Source: Bacillota bacterium
GTDB taxonomy: Bacteria; Bacillota; Clostridia; Lachnospirales; Lachnospiraceae
Reading direction: 5' to 3'
Length of the DNA: 64,000 bases
Assembly (NCBI GenBank): GCA_023392615.1
Contig: JAEVYT010000030.1
Coordinates: 496,001 to 560,000 of the forward strand
Shown: positions 55,048 through 64,000 of the stretch, piece by piece
Layout of the letters: the number at the start of each line of letters is the position of its first letter
Position numbering within the stretch: the stretch's first letter is position 1
Position numbers and translations under genes: made by a program
Notes under the pieces: generated by a model
What the model saw: only the letters and a program-made list of their open reading frames with translations
The model's database searches: none
What the model was told of the DNA's origin: nothing

Positions 55048-55102
55048 AAAAATGTACCTATTCAAAGTCAAAAAATCATGACTATTGATGGGTACATTTT
55101 TT
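55048..55102. terminator. terminator after SDR gene
   Basis: AAAAATGTACC (55048-55058) pairs with GGTACATTTTT (55091-55101), plus an inner AGTCA/TGACT stem; it ends in TTTTTT. Confidence 0.85.
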
Positions 55103-55234
55103 GTATGACAAATTAGTATTTTACAAAAACTATGAAAAAATATTAAGGAATGAATACATATATGTCTTTACAAATTACCTTTGAATGGATAATATGTATG
55201 TTATAGATTAGCATAAAGATTGGAGGATTGAATT

Positions 55235-56443
55235 ATGTATAGCAATTATGAGATATCATCAAATATATTTTGGATCGGCGGAAATGACAGACGGTTAGAG
55301 CGCTTTGAGAATATGTTTCCGTTACCCAATGGAGTTTCTTACAATTCCTACCTAGTTTTAGATGAAAAGAATGCAGTGATTGATACGGTTGATGCCGCAA
55401 TCAGCGCATTATTCCTTGATAATATAACACAAACTCTTGGTGGACGTAACCTTGATTATTTGATTATCAATCATATGGAGCCGGATCATTGTGCAAATAT
55501 TGAGGAAATCGTAAGACGTTATCCTGATGTAAAGTTGGTTGGTAACAAGAAGACATTTCAATTTATGGAGCAATACTTTAGCCTTGATATGTCCTCAAGT
55601 TATCTTGAAGTGAAAGAAGGGGACGAGCTTTCACTTGGTGCGCACACCCTACATTTCTACTTCGCACCGATGGTTCATTGGCCGGAAGTAATGATGACTT
55701 ATGAGGTTACACAGGGTATTTTATTCTCAGCAGACGCATTTGGTTCATTTGGTGCGATCGCAGGGAACTTGTTTGCGGACGAGGTAGAATTTGATAATGT
55801 ATACTTAGATGAAGCCAGAAGATATTATACCAATATTGTCGGCCGTTACGGTACACAGGTTCAAGCGGTATTAAAGAAGGTATCCGGTCTTAATATTAAT
55901 ATGATCTGTTCTCTCCATGGTTTACTGTGGAGAAATCAGGATGTGGCATATATCGTTAATAAATATAGTGAATGGAGTAGTTACACACCGGAGAAAAAGG
56001 GGGTTGTACTTGCATATGCTTCCATGTATGGTAATACGGAGAGTGTAGTCAATGCTCTGGCTGTAAAATTAGCGAAACGTGGCATTAAAGATATAAGAGT
56101 GTTTGATGTATCAAAAACACATCCTTCCTATATCATATCTGATGTGTTTAAATACAGCAATGTGGTCTTTGCTTCCTGTACCTATAACATGCATTTGTAC
56201 TTTATGATGGACTCCTTATTAAGAGAATTGGGAGTATTGGGAATAAAAGGCCGCAAAGTCACCTTGATTGGAAATCATAGCTGGGCTTCCGCTGCATTAA
56301 AGGGAATGACTGAACTGATTGATGCGATGAAAGACATGGAGATTGTTGGTACACCACTAGATGTTAAGTCCACCCTAAAGCATGAGCAAGAGCCGGAGTT
56401 GGATGCCTTAGCAGATGCTATTCTTGTTTCCGTAACAGAATAA
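55235..56443 (+). CDS. FprA-type flavodiiron protein (oxygen/NO reductase)
   Basis: An A-type flavoprotein of 402 residues: an N-terminal metallo-beta-lactamase-like diiron domain with HMEPDH (~80-85; ligands H-x-E-x-D-H) and further His ligands (FAPMVHWPE; CSLHGLLW), then a C-terminal flavodoxin domain (VLAYASMYGNTESVVNALA, ~254). Such enzymes reduce O2 to water in anaerobes with rubredoxin as donor, protecting against oxygen. GGAGG precedes ATG 55235. A strict-anaerobe lifestyle is consistent. Confidence 0.95.
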   Translation: MYSNYEISSNIFWIGGNDRRLERFENMFPLPNGVSYNSYLVLDEKNAVIDTVDAAISALFLDNITQTLGGRNLDYLIINHMEPDHCANIEEIVRRYPDVKLVGNKKTFQFMEQYFSLDMSSSYLEVKEGDELSLGAHTLHFYFAPMVHWPEVMMTYEVTQGILFSADAFGSFGAIAGNLFADEVEFDNVYLDEARRYYTNIVGRYGTQVQAVLKKVSGLNINMICSLHGLLWRNQDVAYIVNKYSEWSSYTPEKKGVVLAYASMYGNTESVVNALAVKLAKRGIKDIRVFDVSKTHPSYIISDVFKYSNVVFASCTYNMHLYFMMDSLLRELGVLGIKGRKVTLIGNHSWASAALKGMTELIDAMKDMEIVGTPLDVKSTLKHEQEPELDALADAILVSVTE

Positions 56444-56460
56444 GATTAATTAATATACTA

Positions 56461-56503
56461 AAGACTCTTTCTCATGATTATAATCTTGAGATGGGGTCTT
56501 TTT
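56461..56503 (+). terminator. terminator of fprA-type gene
   Basis: AAGACTCTTTCTCA (56461-56474) pairs imperfectly, with G-U pairs, with TGAGATGGGGTCTT (56487-56500), then TTTTT. Confidence 0.75.
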
Positions 56504-56710
56504 AGGTAAAAATACATCTTTACGGATGAAGGAAAAAGGAGTAACGTTAAGATATGAAAAATGACTTGATTATTACAGAAAATGGACATAATATCTGGAA
56601 GTGAATACTATATTAAAATTATATGAATAAAATCTTACATATTTGTTACTAATAATAATCATGTCCATATTTATAATGGAATGCGTAAAGCATCGAAAGG
56701 AATGTTTGTC

Positions 56711-57382
56711 ATGAGAATAACGGATAAATCTAAATTCATAAGTCAAAGTATGGAGGCACTTGAGGGGATTCTGGATGTGCTGTACAAGGCACCGGATTTG
56801 AGCTTAAGCAGTCTGCCCTCTGAACAGACAGCCCTTCTTATTGTCGATATGGTAAATGGTTTTGTCAGAGAGGGTGCATTAATGAGTTCGGAAGCTGAGA
56901 AAATTATTCCTGACATCCTTGATCTGATGAAGCAATGTAAAAAGCTTGGAATCCAAACAATTGCTTTCGGAGATAATCATACGGATGAATCGCCGGAGTT
57001 TAATTCTTACCCGCCTCACTGTATACAAGGAACCAGCGAAAGCGAGATTGTAGATGAGATTAAGGAGTTCGGGAATTACCACCTCATATCGAAGAATTCT
57101 ACGAATGGTTTTTTAGAAGAGGAATTTCAACAATGGCTAAGAGATAATTCTCAAGTGGAGTACTTTATTGTTACTGGAGACTGCACGGATATCTGCGTTC
57201 AACAGCTAGCGATCACCTTAAAAACATGGTTTAATAAACAAAATAAAAAATCAAGGATTATTGTTCCGATCAATGCGGTAGCTACGTATGATTTTGGTTT
57301 GCATAATGGAAATCTGACCCATGTGATGGCTCTTTATAATATGGTTATCAATGGAGTTGAAGTTGTTGTAGAAGTAAAGTAG
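56711..57382 (+). CDS. isochorismatase-family cysteine hydrolase (nicotinamidase-like)
   Basis: A 223-residue member of the isochorismatase/nicotinamidase fold. Catalytic triad candidates: Asp in LLIVDMVNGFV (~45), Lys in HLISKNSTNGF (~125) and Cys in GDCTDICVQQLA (~160). A D-x-H-type metal site is suggested by FGDNHTDES (~90). It may deamidate nicotinamide to nicotinate, but other amides are possible. The start at ATG 56711 has AAAGGA nine bases upstream; the two earlier in-frame ATGs lack spacing. Confidence 0.85.
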   Translation: MRITDKSKFISQSMEALEGILDVLYKAPDLSLSSLPSEQTALLIVDMVNGFVREGALMSSEAEKIIPDILDLMKQCKKLGIQTIAFGDNHTDESPEFNSYPPHCIQGTSESEIVDEIKEFGNYHLISKNSTNGFLEEEFQQWLRDNSQVEYFIVTGDCTDICVQQLAITLKTWFNKQNKKSRIIVPINAVATYDFGLHNGNLTHVMALYNMVINGVEVVVEVK

Positions 57383-57687
57383 TTTAAATATTAGGGATGT
57401 TCCAAAATATATAATTTATAGGAATAATGTTATATTGTTATAATGCACTGTTTAAAAGACTGTTGTTCTTTCAACCAGTGTGGGAGGCAATATAACATTC
57501 GCCTACGAATTACATATTATGGGATATCTCTTTTTTTATGTACAAAGGGATACGTATTCCTTACATTAATCATAAATTTGGATAAACTAAAGATATAGTA
57601 CAATATCGTAATATTATAATATAAATTATGAATAATCTGGTATTTTTACAATAAATTTAATATGAAGACAAAGTTAGGATGATATAC
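57383..57687. other. spacer with a long interrupted hairpin (57426-57499)
   Basis: AATGTTATATTG (57426-57437) is fully complementary to 57488-57499, with CACTG (57446-57450) facing CAGTG (57476-57480) inside and an unpaired TGGGAGG strand between. There is no T-run, so it is not a simple terminator. It lies between two co-oriented genes ~190 bp before the D,D-carboxypeptidase start. The rest is AT-rich. Confidence 0.5.
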
Positions 57688-59025
57688 GTGAATAAGAAAT
57701 TGTTGAATTACTTGCCCTGTGTAATTATTTTACTGCTGTTTGGGATGTTTCAAGTAAGTAGAATTAATGCAGATTATAATAAGTTATTAAGCTCTTCAGG
57801 TCTCATTACTGAAGATTACCGGAAGAAGATTGACTTAGAGAATAATCGTGCCCGTCAGAATGAAAAAGAGTATCAGGAGATCTTGATTAAAGAAGGTGAG
57901 GAAGATCAGATTAAGAGTAATCCTTCCTCTGAGCAAAATAATAAAAAATCTTCGGGATATCAAAAGTTGAAGCTCCATTCTCGTGGTGCAGTGCTCTTGG
58001 ATGCTTCAAATAATCGAGTCCTATATGAAGAAAACGGGTATAAGGAATTGCCGATGGCAAGCACCACAAAGATTATGACCTGTATTGTCGCACTTGAGAA
58101 TTCAAAGCCGAATGAGGTTGTAACGATATCCAAACATGCCTCCTCCATGCCAGATGTACAGTTAAATGCCAAACCCGGAGAAAAGTTTTACTTGGGTGAT
58201 TTATTATATTCTTTGATGCTTGAAAGTCATAATGATATTGCAGTAGCGATAGCCGAGCATGTCGGGGGTTCGGTAGAGGGGTTTGCAACCATGATGAATG
58301 ACAAAGCAAGAAAATTAGGTTGCGAGCATACGAATTTTGTAACTCCGAATGGACTAGATGCACCAGGTCATCATACATCAGCAAGAGATTTAGCTGTGAT
58401 TGCAAGCTATGCAATTAAAAACAAAGAGTTTATAAAGATAACGAATGCTCCTACCCATGAATTTTATGAGATAAAGAATAAGAAGAAATATTTTGTATCC
58501 AACAAGGATCGTTTTTTATATATGATGGAAGGTGCGATTGGAGTGAAAACAGGGTTTACCAATGGTGCTGGGTATTGTTTTGTGGGTGCGGTACAAAAAC
58601 CAGATCGAACTTTAGTATCTGCTGTACTTGGATGTGGCTGGCCTCCCAGTAAAAATTTAAAGTGGAACGATACAAAGGAGCTTATGAATTACGGCGTAAA
58701 AAATTATAGTCTAAAGCAGATTTTTCAAGATAAAAAGTTACAGCCATTAATTGTCAAAGATGGACAACAAAGATATGAACCGCTCACAATGAAAGGTGAC
58801 ATATCATTATTATTAAGGGACGATGAACAGGTGAGGGTAGAGTATGATTTGCCAAAGGGTTTGGTGGCTCCAATAAAGTCTTCAGTTGAAATTGGAAAGG
58901 CAAAATATTATGTAAACGATGTGCTATATAAGGAAATTCCAATCTATGCCACAAAGGATATCAAGAAAATCGATCTGATATATTGTCTGAAGAAAATCGT
59001 CAGCTACTGGAGTGGAAGATTTTGA
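57688..59025 (+). CDS. D,D-carboxypeptidase (S11 family), second copy
   Basis: A second PBP5-like D-Ala-D-Ala carboxypeptidase, 445 residues. An N-terminal membrane anchor/signal (~5-22), a charged linker (~35-95), then motifs SxxK as STTK (~122), SxN as SHN (~185) and KTG as VKTGFTNG (~290). I chose GTG 57688, eight bases after AGGA. It has a longer linker than the paralogue at 39339 and no clear cleavage site, so it may stay membrane-bound. Similar clostridial proteins are DacF/DacB-like and act on spore cortex or wall. Confidence 0.92.
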   Translation: MNKKLLNYLPCVIILLLFGMFQVSRINADYNKLLSSSGLITEDYRKKIDLENNRARQNEKEYQEILIKEGEEDQIKSNPSSEQNNKKSSGYQKLKLHSRGAVLLDASNNRVLYEENGYKELPMASTTKIMTCIVALENSKPNEVVTISKHASSMPDVQLNAKPGEKFYLGDLLYSLMLESHNDIAVAIAEHVGGSVEGFATMMNDKARKLGCEHTNFVTPNGLDAPGHHTSARDLAVIASYAIKNKEFIKITNAPTHEFYEIKNKKKYFVSNKDRFLYMMEGAIGVKTGFTNGAGYCFVGAVQKPDRTLVSAVLGCGWPPSKNLKWNDTKELMNYGVKNYSLKQIFQDKKLQPLIVKDGQQRYEPLTMKGDISLLLRDDEQVRVEYDLPKGLVAPIKSSVEIGKAKYYVNDVLYKEIPIYATKDIKKIDLIYCLKKIVSYWSGRF

Positions 59026-59076
59026 TTGTAAACGTGTCTTTAGAGAATAATAACATTCATTTATAATTATAAACGA

Positions 59077-59109
59077 AAAAGGGTGCCGCATATACAGCGA
59101 CACCCTTTT
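59077..59109. terminator. bidirectional terminator between D,D-carboxypeptidase and tspO
   Basis: AAAAGGGTG (59077-59085) pairs with CACCCTTTT (59101-59109). It lies between convergent genes. Confidence 0.85.
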
Positions 59110-59113
59110 GCTC

Positions 59114-59590
59114 TTAAGGTTTATTTAATTGGTATATCATAAAGGTCAGATAACCTGCAAAGGTAACCCATAAAAGATAAGGAATCTGTAGCAAAGCTGC
59201 ACATTTTGAGATGGGGTAATAAGCTAAAATCATAGCGATAATTAATCCCCATAGTAGTACCAGCCACACAAATGCAAGTAAATAGGCACTCATGTTGAAG
59301 AAAATGAAAGACCATAAGAAGTTTACACCCAATTGCAAGGCATAAATTCTTAGTGCCTCCTCCTTCTGGAGTAGAGATGCATCGGAGGCATAGATCAAAT
59401 AAGTAGATATGCCCATTAGGATATATAATACCGTCCATATGATTGGTATTACATAGGATGGTGGAGTGATGGCCGGTTTAATGATATTACTGAAGTTTTG
59501 CATTCCTTCTCGTGTTAATAAACCGGATATCGCTCCGACTGCCAGTGGAACAATTATGTTGATTGCTAACGCTTTCCATCTGATTTTCAT
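59114..59590 (-). CDS. tspO: TspO/MBR family membrane protein
   Basis: A TspO homologue, ~158 residues with five membrane helices. The conserved PPSYVIPIIWTVLYILMGIS block (~40-60) and NFLWSFIFFNMSAYLLA (~107) are diagnostic. The family binds porphyrins and is linked to tetrapyrrole or stress responses. I chose the ATG at 59590 with AAAGGGG upstream at good spacing rather than the earlier in-frame start. Confidence 0.93.
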   Translation of the reverse strand: MKIRWKALAINIIVPLAVGAISGLLTREGMQNFSNIIKPAITPPSYVIPIIWTVLYILMGISTYLIYASDASLLQKEEALRIYALQLGVNFLWSFIFFNMSAYLLAFVWLVLLWGLIIAMILAYYPISKCAALLQIPYLLWVTFAGYLTFMIYQLNKP

Positions 59591-59869
59591 AGGAATCACC
59601 CCTTTCAATGCATTTTATGATTGGGACAATATGAGTATACTTAAATTATAAAAATAGAATAGATAGGGTATTATGCTTTGATTTGATATCAGTTTATCAC
59701 TGTAAAGTTATATTGCAAATAGTAAAATAAGACTTGATTATTTTTGACATTCCGATTATTATTAGATTGTTTCAGGAAATGAAATAGGACAACGATGCAA
59801 CAGATAGGGGCTTTGTGAGAAGCCCTTGATAAATACAACGCCGTATCATCGGTAGAATGGAGAGTAAGC

Positions 59870-62152
59870 ATGATAAAATTGTATGACAAAGGTATTTATT
59901 TAGTAGCCGGCACAGAAATTATTGAAGACTCACATGAAGCAGTTGCAGCCATCCAATCTAAAACTGGGGTGGAGATTAACAAGGAGGATGCAAAAAAGGG
60001 TACGATAGCCTATGAGATCTTAAGCAACCACAACACCTCCGGGAATGATAAAAAATTAAAGGTAAAATTTGATAAATTAACTTCACATGATATAACATTT
60101 GTAGGTATAATTCAAACTGCGAGAGCCAGCGGTCTTGAACAATTCCCTGTTCCGTATGTTCTTACAAACTGTCACAATAGTTTATGTGCAGTAGGTGGTA
60201 CCATTAACGAAGATGATCACATGTTTGGTCTATCTTGTGCGAAGAAATACGGCGGAGTATATGTACCACCTCATCAGGCTGTAATTCATCAATATGCACG
60301 TGAAATGCTTGCAGCAGGTGGTAATATGATTCTTGGTTCTGACAGCCATACCCGTTATGGTGCGCTTGGTACGATGGCAATTGGTGAGGGTGGTCCTGAG
60401 ATTGTGAAACAATTATTGGACAAGACATATGATATTAATATGCCGGAAGTAGTTGCAATCTATCTGACTGGTACCCCTAGAAAGGGTGTGGGTCCTCAAG
60501 ACGTAGCACTTGCGATTATCGGTGAAGTATTTGCAAATGGTTATGTAAATAATAAGGTGATGGAATTTGTCGGTGACGGAATAGCTAACTTAAGCGTAGA
60601 TTTCCGAATTGGTGTGGATGTTATGACAACAGAGACAACCTGTTTATCCTCCATCTGGGTAACCGATGAGAAGGTGAAGGATTTCTATGATATTCACCGT
60701 AGAAGTGATGATTATAAGGAATTACAGCCTGAGAAAGTTGCATATTATGACGGTATGGTTTATGTGGATCTGTCTGAGATTAAGCCTATGATAGCAATGC
60801 CTTTCCATCCAAGTAATGTATATACTATCGATGAATTGAATGCAAATCTTTATGATGTATTAGATGAGGTAGAGAAGAAAGCATTAGTAAGCTTAGGTAG
60901 TGATAAAGTTAAATATACCTTAAAAGATAAGGTTCGTAACGGTAGATTATATGTGGATCAGGGTACAATAGCAGGTTGTGCAGGCGGTGGCTTTGAGAAT
61001 ATCTGTGATGCTACTGATATCTTGGATGGAAAATACATCGGAGCTGATGAATTCTCCTTAAGTGTATATCCTGCGAGTCAGCCAGTATTTATGGAGCTTG
61101 TTAAGAATGGATCTATCGCAAAATTAATGTCAACAGGCGCAACAATCAGAACTGCTTTCTGTGGACCTTGCTTTGGTGCAGGAGATGTTCCTGCAAATAA
61201 CGGTTTCAGTATCCGTCATACAACTAGAAACTTCCCGAACAGAGAAGGTTCCAAAATAACAAGCGGACAAATAGCTTCAGTAGCGTTAATGGATGCGAGA
61301 TCTATCGCTGCAACTGCTGCCAATCAGGGTTATTTGACTTCGGCTGAACATATAGATGTGAACTATTCCACTCCAAAGTATTACTTTGATAGTTCCATTT
61401 ATGATAATCGTGTTTATAATGGTATCGGTAAGGCTGATACTTCTTTGGACATTAAGTTTGGACCTGGTATCGTAGATTGGCCTGCAATGACAGCGCTCAG
61501 TGAAGATATGATCCTTAAAGTGGTATCTGAAATCCATGATCCGGTAACAACGACGGATGAGCTTATTCCTTCCGGTGAAACCTCCTCGTTCCGTTCTAAT
61601 CCACTGGGATTGGCCGAATTTACTTTATCCCGTAAGGATCCGGAATATGTAGGACGTGCGAAAGATATTCAGAAAGCTGAAAAAGCAAGAATTGCCGGCG
61701 AGAACATTACCGAGGCAAACAGTGAGATGAAAGAAGTATATGAAAAGATCGGAGCAAAATTCTCAGTGGATGAGAAGGCAACCCAGATAGGTAGTACTAT
61801 CTTTGCAGTAAAACCGGGTGATGGTTCCGCAAGAGAACAGGCAGCAAGCTGCCAGAAGGTACTTGGTGGTTTTGCAAATATCGCAAATGAATATGCTACG
61901 AAGCGTTATCGTTCTAATTTGATCAATTGGGGTATGCTTCCGTTTATTATTGACGGTGATCTTCCATTCACAAACGGTGATTTCATCTTTGTGAAGGATA
62001 TCAAGAAGGCAATTGAAGATAAAATCTCAGAAGTAGCAGCTTATGTGGTGAATAAGGACATGAAAGAATTCACTTTAAAGTTAGGTGAGTTGACGGACGA
62101 CGAAAGAGAAATTATATTAAAAGGCTGCTTAATTAATTACTATAGAGGTTAA
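59870..62152 (+). CDS. aconitase-superfamily hydratase (YbhJ-like)
   Basis: A 760-residue protein of the aconitase/IPM isomerase superfamily. GSDSHTRYGALGTMAIGEGG (~163) is the aconitase-type signature; Fe-S cluster cysteines are expected in VGGT/CAGGG (GCAGGGFENI, ~377) and FCGPCFGAGD (~437). The length and order match the E. coli YbhJ group of unassigned hydratases, distinct from AcnA/AcnB/LeuCD. In a genome without classical aconitase it could supply citrate-isocitrate conversion; this is inference. GGAGAG precedes the start. A good terminator follows. Confidence 0.87.
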   Translation: MIKLYDKGIYLVAGTEIIEDSHEAVAAIQSKTGVEINKEDAKKGTIAYEILSNHNTSGNDKKLKVKFDKLTSHDITFVGIIQTARASGLEQFPVPYVLTNCHNSLCAVGGTINEDDHMFGLSCAKKYGGVYVPPHQAVIHQYAREMLAAGGNMILGSDSHTRYGALGTMAIGEGGPEIVKQLLDKTYDINMPEVVAIYLTGTPRKGVGPQDVALAIIGEVFANGYVNNKVMEFVGDGIANLSVDFRIGVDVMTTETTCLSSIWVTDEKVKDFYDIHRRSDDYKELQPEKVAYYDGMVYVDLSEIKPMIAMPFHPSNVYTIDELNANLYDVLDEVEKKALVSLGSDKVKYTLKDKVRNGRLYVDQGTIAGCAGGGFENICDATDILDGKYIGADEFSLSVYPASQPVFMELVKNGSIAKLMSTGATIRTAFCGPCFGAGDVPANNGFSIRHTTRNFPNREGSKITSGQIASVALMDARSIAATAANQGYLTSAEHIDVNYSTPKYYFDSSIYDNRVYNGIGKADTSLDIKFGPGIVDWPAMTALSEDMILKVVSEIHDPVTTTDELIPSGETSSFRSNPLGLAEFTLSRKDPEYVGRAKDIQKAEKARIAGENITEANSEMKEVYEKIGAKFSVDEKATQIGSTIFAVKPGDGSAREQAASCQKVLGGFANIANEYATKRYRSNLINWGMLPFIIDGDLPFTNGDFIFVKDIKKAIEDKISEVAAYVVNKDMKEFTLKLGELTDDEREIILKGCLINYYRG

Positions 62153-62181
62153 TTGAGTCGTAGCTTAAATAAAATTTATAT

Positions 62182-62242
62182 TAGGCTGTTGTGCAATCAA
62201 GATACGTAAGGAATTACGGGTTAGCACATCAGCCTATTTTTT
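62182..62242 (+). terminator. terminator of the hydratase gene
   Basis: TAGGCTGTTGTGC (62182-62194) pairs with GCACATCAGCCTA (62224-62236) with one mismatch, then six Ts. Confidence 0.88.
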
Positions 62243-62385
62243 GAGATATAAATTATATTGTAATAAAAATTTCTATCCTAACCCCATATCGCAAAACATC
62301 ACAAAACATTACTTTTTTCACATTGTCAGATTAAGGTAGAAAATGGTAATCTTATAACACTAATAAGAGAAGGGTTGGGTTATTT

Positions 62386-62856
62386 ATGAAATCTTATGAA
62401 AAGGCAAATCAAGTTATGGTTGATTTGTTCCAGAAGGATTATCAATTTGCTTTGGCGACAGTAAAGGATAATGTACCATCGGTTCGTTATATAGATACCT
62501 ATTATGATAACGAAGCATTTTATGTGGTTACTTATCTGAAATCACAAAAGGCACAGGAAATATTGAGAAATCAGCATGTTGCACTATGCCATAATCTTTA
62601 TCGCTTTAATGGTAAGGCATATTACATTGGACATCCTAAGAAAGATGAGAATCAAGAGATCAGGGCAAAACTGATCAAAGCATTTGAACCCTGGTATTTT
62701 GCTCATAACAATGAAGAGGATGAAAACATGGCTTATATTAAGATTGAGCTTGAGGATGGGTTTGTATACAATAACGGAATCGGTTATAAGGTTGATTTTA
62801 AGAACAGGGAGGCGGAGGAATTTCCTTTTGATTTTAATGTAGTTACTGTATCATAA
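62386..62856 (+). CDS. pyridoxamine 5'-phosphate oxidase-like flavin-binding protein
   Basis: A 156-residue split-barrel protein. DYQFALATVKDNVPSVRYID (~20-39) and FYVVTYLKSQKAQEI fit the PNPOx-like superfamily that binds FMN, and the C-terminal part suits a small oxidoreductase. GAGAAGGG precedes ATG 62386. It is likely a flavin-dependent reductase of unknown substrate rather than true PdxH. Confidence 0.82.
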   Translation: MKSYEKANQVMVDLFQKDYQFALATVKDNVPSVRYIDTYYDNEAFYVVTYLKSQKAQEILRNQHVALCHNLYRFNGKAYYIGHPKKDENQEIRAKLIKAFEPWYFAHNNEEDENMAYIKIELEDGFVYNNGIGYKVDFKNREAEEFPFDFNVVTVS

Positions 62857-63045
62857 GGAATGAGAAAGATTAGAAGTATATTAAAATTCCCCAATTTAAT
62901 TGACATATTCGTCCACCTGAAGTAGCATAAATTCGATGAGTCTGGTAAGAATTAGCAAACTTTTAGGAGATAACAAAGTTGTTGCTATGTGATTCTAGAA
63001 TCAAACTTTAATTGCGCATAAACGTGTGCATTGATGGAGGAAACT

Positions 63046-63129
63046 ATGAAATTAAAGAGGGGAATTTTTGTATTTATAATTTTACTAGTTGTAATTACAG
63101 GTATTTTTTATTGTTGCGATAAATTTTAA
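63046..63129 (+). CDS. 27-residue membrane peptide
   Basis: ATG 63046 follows GGAGG at five bases, an ideal ribosome site. The peptide starts MKLKRG, has a ~17-residue hydrophobic stretch and ends YCCDKF. It could be a real small membrane protein or a decayed lipoprotein signal. No family recognised. Confidence 0.45.
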   Translation: MKLKRGIFVFIILLVVITGIFYCCDKF

Positions 63130-63153
63130 TAGCTATTGATGATTGAAGTTATT

Positions 63154-63558
63154 TTAAATCATCGTAATACTGTCATAATCATTAAAAATAATGCTTTCAA
63201 CCCATACAATAGTCAAAAAGTATATCGCTAAATCGATAAAGTTTAATTTACATACAAAGAACAACACGAGGAAACCTACTATATATAATAATGCTGCAAG
63301 AACTTTGCGTATAGAATTATCTACGATTTGATTTGCTATTACCAGACAGCCTATCATTAATAATTCTATACAGAGAGTCAGACTGCTTAGCAATAGATTA
63401 TCTCCGATATTGATATCGCGATTTAATATTCCGAGAGAAAAGCTACTTTTTAATATCATTGTAATTACATTGTACAGTAGAAGGAACAAGGCGGCATCAA
63501 TAAGTATATGATGGAAATTTGTTTGAAGGTTATGAAAGAATAACTTCTTGTTTCCCAT
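63154..63558 (-). CDS. unknown membrane protein with four transmembrane segments
   Basis: A 134-residue protein with hydrophobic segments at about 16-38, 55-75, 83-103 and 104-125, with little outside the membrane. I chose the ATG at 63558 with AAAGGAG seven bases upstream. It resembles phosphate-starvation-inducible PsiE-like small membrane proteins in layout only; the family is not certain. It is convergent with the preceding small gene. Confidence 0.55.
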   Translation of the reverse strand: MGNKKLFFHNLQTNFHHILIDAALFLLLYNVITMILKSSFSLGILNRDINIGDNLLLSSLTLCIELLMIGCLVIANQIVDNSIRKVLAALLYIVGFLVLFFVCKLNFIDLAIYFLTIVWVESIIFNDYDSITMI

Positions 63559-63588
63559 AGTAATACTCCTTTCCGGTATAGAAACCAA

Positions 63589-63978
63589 CTGATTTATATA
63601 GTTTTTAGTTACATGAATTCAACTAGTTTTTATTAATATGCGAATAGATAAGGTTAAGTGACTTGCTTCAGAAGAATACAGGAATCTTATCCTCCCTACA
63701 ATCTTACTATATATTATTTGATGAATGATTTACCACCAAGGAAATCTCAATTCTAAGTAATATATTCTATAAATATTTGTGAATTCTATTTGAAACATAT
63801 TCTGGTTAATCATCTCCAACCTTTTCAAGCACCAAAAAGTACAACAAATATAATCAAATATTGACATAGTTAACAATACTAAATAATCCTCGCTTTATTA
63901 TAATGAGAATAAGATCTTATGTATCTTGATAGAAGATTTTTATTGAATCCTGTATAAAACTTGGAGGTGCAGCTTATC
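63589..63978. other. AT-rich spacer before the last gene
   Basis: About 390 bases of AT-rich sequence. TTGACA at 63861-63866 and TATAAT at 63899-63904 are present but not spaced as one promoter. I see no catabolite-repression (cre-like) palindrome. Confidence 0.4.
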
Positions 63979-64000
63979 ATGAAATATGGATATTTTGATA
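63979..64000 (+). CDS. first codons of a gene, possibly GH94 cellobiose phosphorylase (3' end outside window)
   Basis: GGAGG lies nine bases upstream of ATG 63979; only seven codons (MKYGYFD) are visible. GH94 cellobiose phosphorylases of clostridia start with a very similar peptide, so that is the best guess. Seven residues cannot prove it. Confidence 0.35.

Noticed and set aside
1..64000. CRISPR arrays, tRNA and rRNA genes, riboswitches and T-box leaders
   Set aside because: No regularly spaced direct repeats, clover-leaf sequences or known leader motifs were seen by eye; a covariance-model scan would be needed to exclude weak matches.

Overview
The window looks like chromosomal DNA of a low-GC, spore-forming Clostridia member, most likely a Lachnospiraceae (Clostridium cluster XIVa) of the Lachnoclostridium phytofermentans type. 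This is inferred from AT-rich spacers, strong GGAGG ribosome sites, sporulation genes (yqfC, yqfD, spoVB, spoIIM), the yqfC-yqfD-phoH-pgpH-ybeY order and the general gene content. No rRNA, tRNA, CRISPR array, intact transposase or intact prophage was recognised.

Layout. 1-3.3 kb: the alaS 3' end, two unknown membrane proteins on the minus strand, and a bioY-DUF1284 pair under a BirA-type operator. 3.4-9.9 kb: rpsU, then yqfC-yqfD-phoH-pgpH-ybeY and a DUF3048 lipoprotein. 10-15.6 kb: a SpoVB-type flippase, a BofC-like protein and two FAD oxidoreductases. 15.6-25.3 kb: proB-DUF896-FTHF cyclo-ligase-proA, hflK-hflC, an M14 peptidase, miaB and rny. 25.6-28.2 kb: an accessory patch with a broken secreted amidase and two paralogous lipoproteins. 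28.5-33.1 kb: an aspartate-type aminotransferase, proC, a NUDIX hydrolase, spoIIM and a xerD-like gene. 33.1-38.4 kb: two GNATs, a LysR regulator, DUF1398, DAHP synthase and pyrimidine-nucleoside phosphorylase. 38.6-43.1 kb: an Ig-like protein, a D,D-carboxypeptidase, a phosphoesterase and scpA-scpB. 43.2-45.7 kb: a second accessory patch with a dead GH24 lysozyme, small secreted or membrane proteins and a nitroreductase. 46.4-53.3 kb: a six-gene polyamine cluster. 53.6-64 kb: a Crp-type regulator with an SDR, an FprA flavoprotein, a cysteine hydrolase, a second D,D-carboxypeptidase, TspO, an aconitase-superfamily hydratase, a PNPOx-like protein, and at the edge the first codons of a possible GH94 phosphorylase.

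How genes work together. proB, proA and proC supply the complete glutamate-to-proline route. The polyamine block joins arginine decarboxylase and agmatinase (putrescine) with two different aminopropyl-transfer systems: SpeD/SpeE, and carboxyspermidine dehydrogenase/decarboxylase.

The most unusual signal is non-coding. Three intergenic long hairpins (near 3.8, 38.4 and 49.1 kb) share an internal loop (CGW opposite TACGT) and CTTAGG/CCTTA strands, while the flanking helices differ in sequence but stay paired. This compensatory pattern points to a structured RNA or DNA element that I cannot match to a known family. A second non-coding oddity is a nested palindrome array at 45.87-46.23 kb. Two conserved housekeeping proteins (PgpH-like and XerD-like) lack several catalytic residues.
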